Origin: Anaerolineae bacterium
GTDB taxonomy: Bacteria; Chloroflexota; Anaerolineae; Aggregatilineales; Phototrophicaceae
DNA: 6,562 bases
Direction of reading: 5' to 3'
Assembly: GCA_028284565.1 (NCBI GenBank)
Contig: JANQRM010000406.1
Coordinates: 1-6,562 of the forward strand
Each line of letters begins with the position of its first letter. Position 1 is the first letter of the stretch. The notes under the pieces were generated by a model. The model saw only the letters and a list, made by a program, of their open reading frames with translations, was not told the DNA's origin and did not search any database. This document shows positions 5,791 through 6,562 of this stretch, piece after piece. The translations under genes and the position numbers were made by a program.

Positions 5791-6562
5791 ATGCGTAAAC
5801 TTACTCGTTTAATTGGCTTAAGCCTTGCAGTGATGCTGGTATTGAGTCTGACCCTCACCGGAGCCGCCCAAGATGGAAAAGTCTTGCGCTACAGCTTCTT
5901 GTCTGGTGATGTGCCTAGCCTTGACCCTGCAATTGCAACGGACACAAGCTCCATCCAAATTATTACCGAACTGTTCCCCGGTTTAACCCGTTTGAATGAA
6001 GAAACGGTTGAACTGGAAAACGGTGTAATTACTGATTGGTCCGTCTCTGACGATGGCTTGGTTTACACCTTTAATCTTATTGAAGGTATTCCTTGGGTAA
6101 CACATGATGGTAGCGGTGTTGTAGAAGTTCTTGACGATGACGGTAACGTACGCGTCTTGACCGCTCATGACTTTGTTTATGGGATGCGTCGGACACTCGA
6201 TCCTGCAACTGCTGGTGACTACGCTTATGTTCTCGCAGGTTGGGTTGCTAATGGTAATGAAGTAAATGCTGGCGACATGGGTCTCGAAGACCTTGGCGTA
6301 CAAGCACTCGATGATTACACTCTCGAAGTCACTGCACCACAAGCTGCTGCTTTTGTTCCCAACATTTTGGGTTTGTGGATGGCAACAGCCCAACCGCAAT
6401 GGCTCATCGAAGCAGAAGGCGACTTCTGGACAGAAGCAGGAATCATCCAAAGCTATGGTCCTTTCGTCCTCCAAGAATGGAATCATGGGGAAAATATCCT
6501 CATCGTGCGTAACCCCTTCTGGGCAGGCACGGATACTATTCCAGTTCCGACTCTTGATGGCG
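5791..6562 (+). CDS. ABC transporter substrate-binding protein, family 5 (OppA-like), copy 2, cut by window edge
   Basis: The first 257 residues of a second family-5 binding protein are visible, with the frame open to the right edge. By hand alignment about 184 residues match the upstream copy (roughly 70 % identity), with one 2-residue gap near residue 105. The signal peptide (MRKLTRLIGL, then a Leu/Val core to TGAAQ) and likely cleavage after Ala26 correspond closely; there is no lipobox cysteine. Shared blocks include FLSGDVPSLDPAIATD, ITELFPGLTRL, LTAHDFVYGMRRTLDP, GDFWTEAGIIQ and EWNHGENILIVRNPFW. AGGAGG at 5775-5780 lies exactly 10 nt before the ATG, as in copy 1, and the bases around it are nearly the same. 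Arginine codons are almost all CGT/CGC here, whereas copy 1 often uses CGG, and Gly/Ala/Val codons often end in T; this hints at stronger translation of copy 2. The likely role is the same, with a possibly different ligand. The C-terminal ligand-binding half cannot be judged. Confidence 0.92.
   Translation, partial: MRKLTRLIGLSLAVMLVLSLTLTGAAQDGKVLRYSFLSGDVPSLDPAIATDTSSIQIITELFPGLTRLNEETVELENGVITDWSVSDDGLVYTFNLIEGIPWVTHDGSGVVEVLDDDGNVRVLTAHDFVYGMRRTLDPATAGDYAYVLAGWVANGNEVNAGDMGLEDLGVQALDDYTLEVTAPQAAAFVPNILGLWMATAQPQWLIEAEGDFWTEAGIIQSYGPFVLQEWNHGENILIVRNPFWAGTDTIPVPTLDG

Overview
The window reads as a stretch of free-living bacterial chromosome at roughly 50 % G+C, with AT-rich intergenic gaps. 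I see no phage, insertion sequence, CRISPR, tRNA or rRNA signal. The style of the genes fits Chloroflexota (Anaerolineae-like): tandem family-5 solute-binding proteins with an Ala-Gln signal-peptide end and no lipobox cysteine, a membrane-anchored TIM-barrel hydrolase, and strong AGGAGG ribosome sites. That assignment is inference from general resemblance only.

Left part (1-1899, minus strand): two extracytoplasmic hydrolases that form an overlapping gene pair. The upstream gene (622-1899) encodes a membrane-anchored clan GH-A glycoside-hydrolase-like protein with both catalytic glutamate motifs. It overlaps by 14 nt the start of a secreted serine alpha/beta hydrolase (1-635), whose C-terminus lies beyond the left edge.

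Middle (1900-3425): a 104-nt gap separates the minus-strand pair from a plus-strand ankyrin-repeat gene (2004-2903, GTG start). The gap holds candidate promoters for both directions with a 10-bp palindrome centred between the two -10 boxes. The ankyrin gene is followed, behind a consensus TATAAT box, by a 157-aa protein of unknown function (2952-3425).

Right part (3426-6562, plus strand): a 257-nt gap containing a 75-nt foldable inverted-repeat element leads to a complete peptide/oligopeptide-type ABC transporter substrate-binding protein (3683-5353). A strong intrinsic terminator (UUCG loop) closes that gene. Next comes a long AT-rich regulatory gap full of TTGGACTTA-type inverted repeats, then a second, paralogous binding protein (5791 to the right edge, about 70 % identical over the part visible). 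The two binding-protein genes have nearly the same ribosome site but separate terminators and upstream regions, so they look like a tandem duplication under separate control. The permease and ATPase genes are not in the window.

Overall the genes suggest a heterotroph that hydrolyses polymers or esters at the cell surface and imports peptide-like solutes. None of the coding genes looks like a new kind of system. The most interesting signals are the non-coding repeats upstream of the two binding-protein genes.
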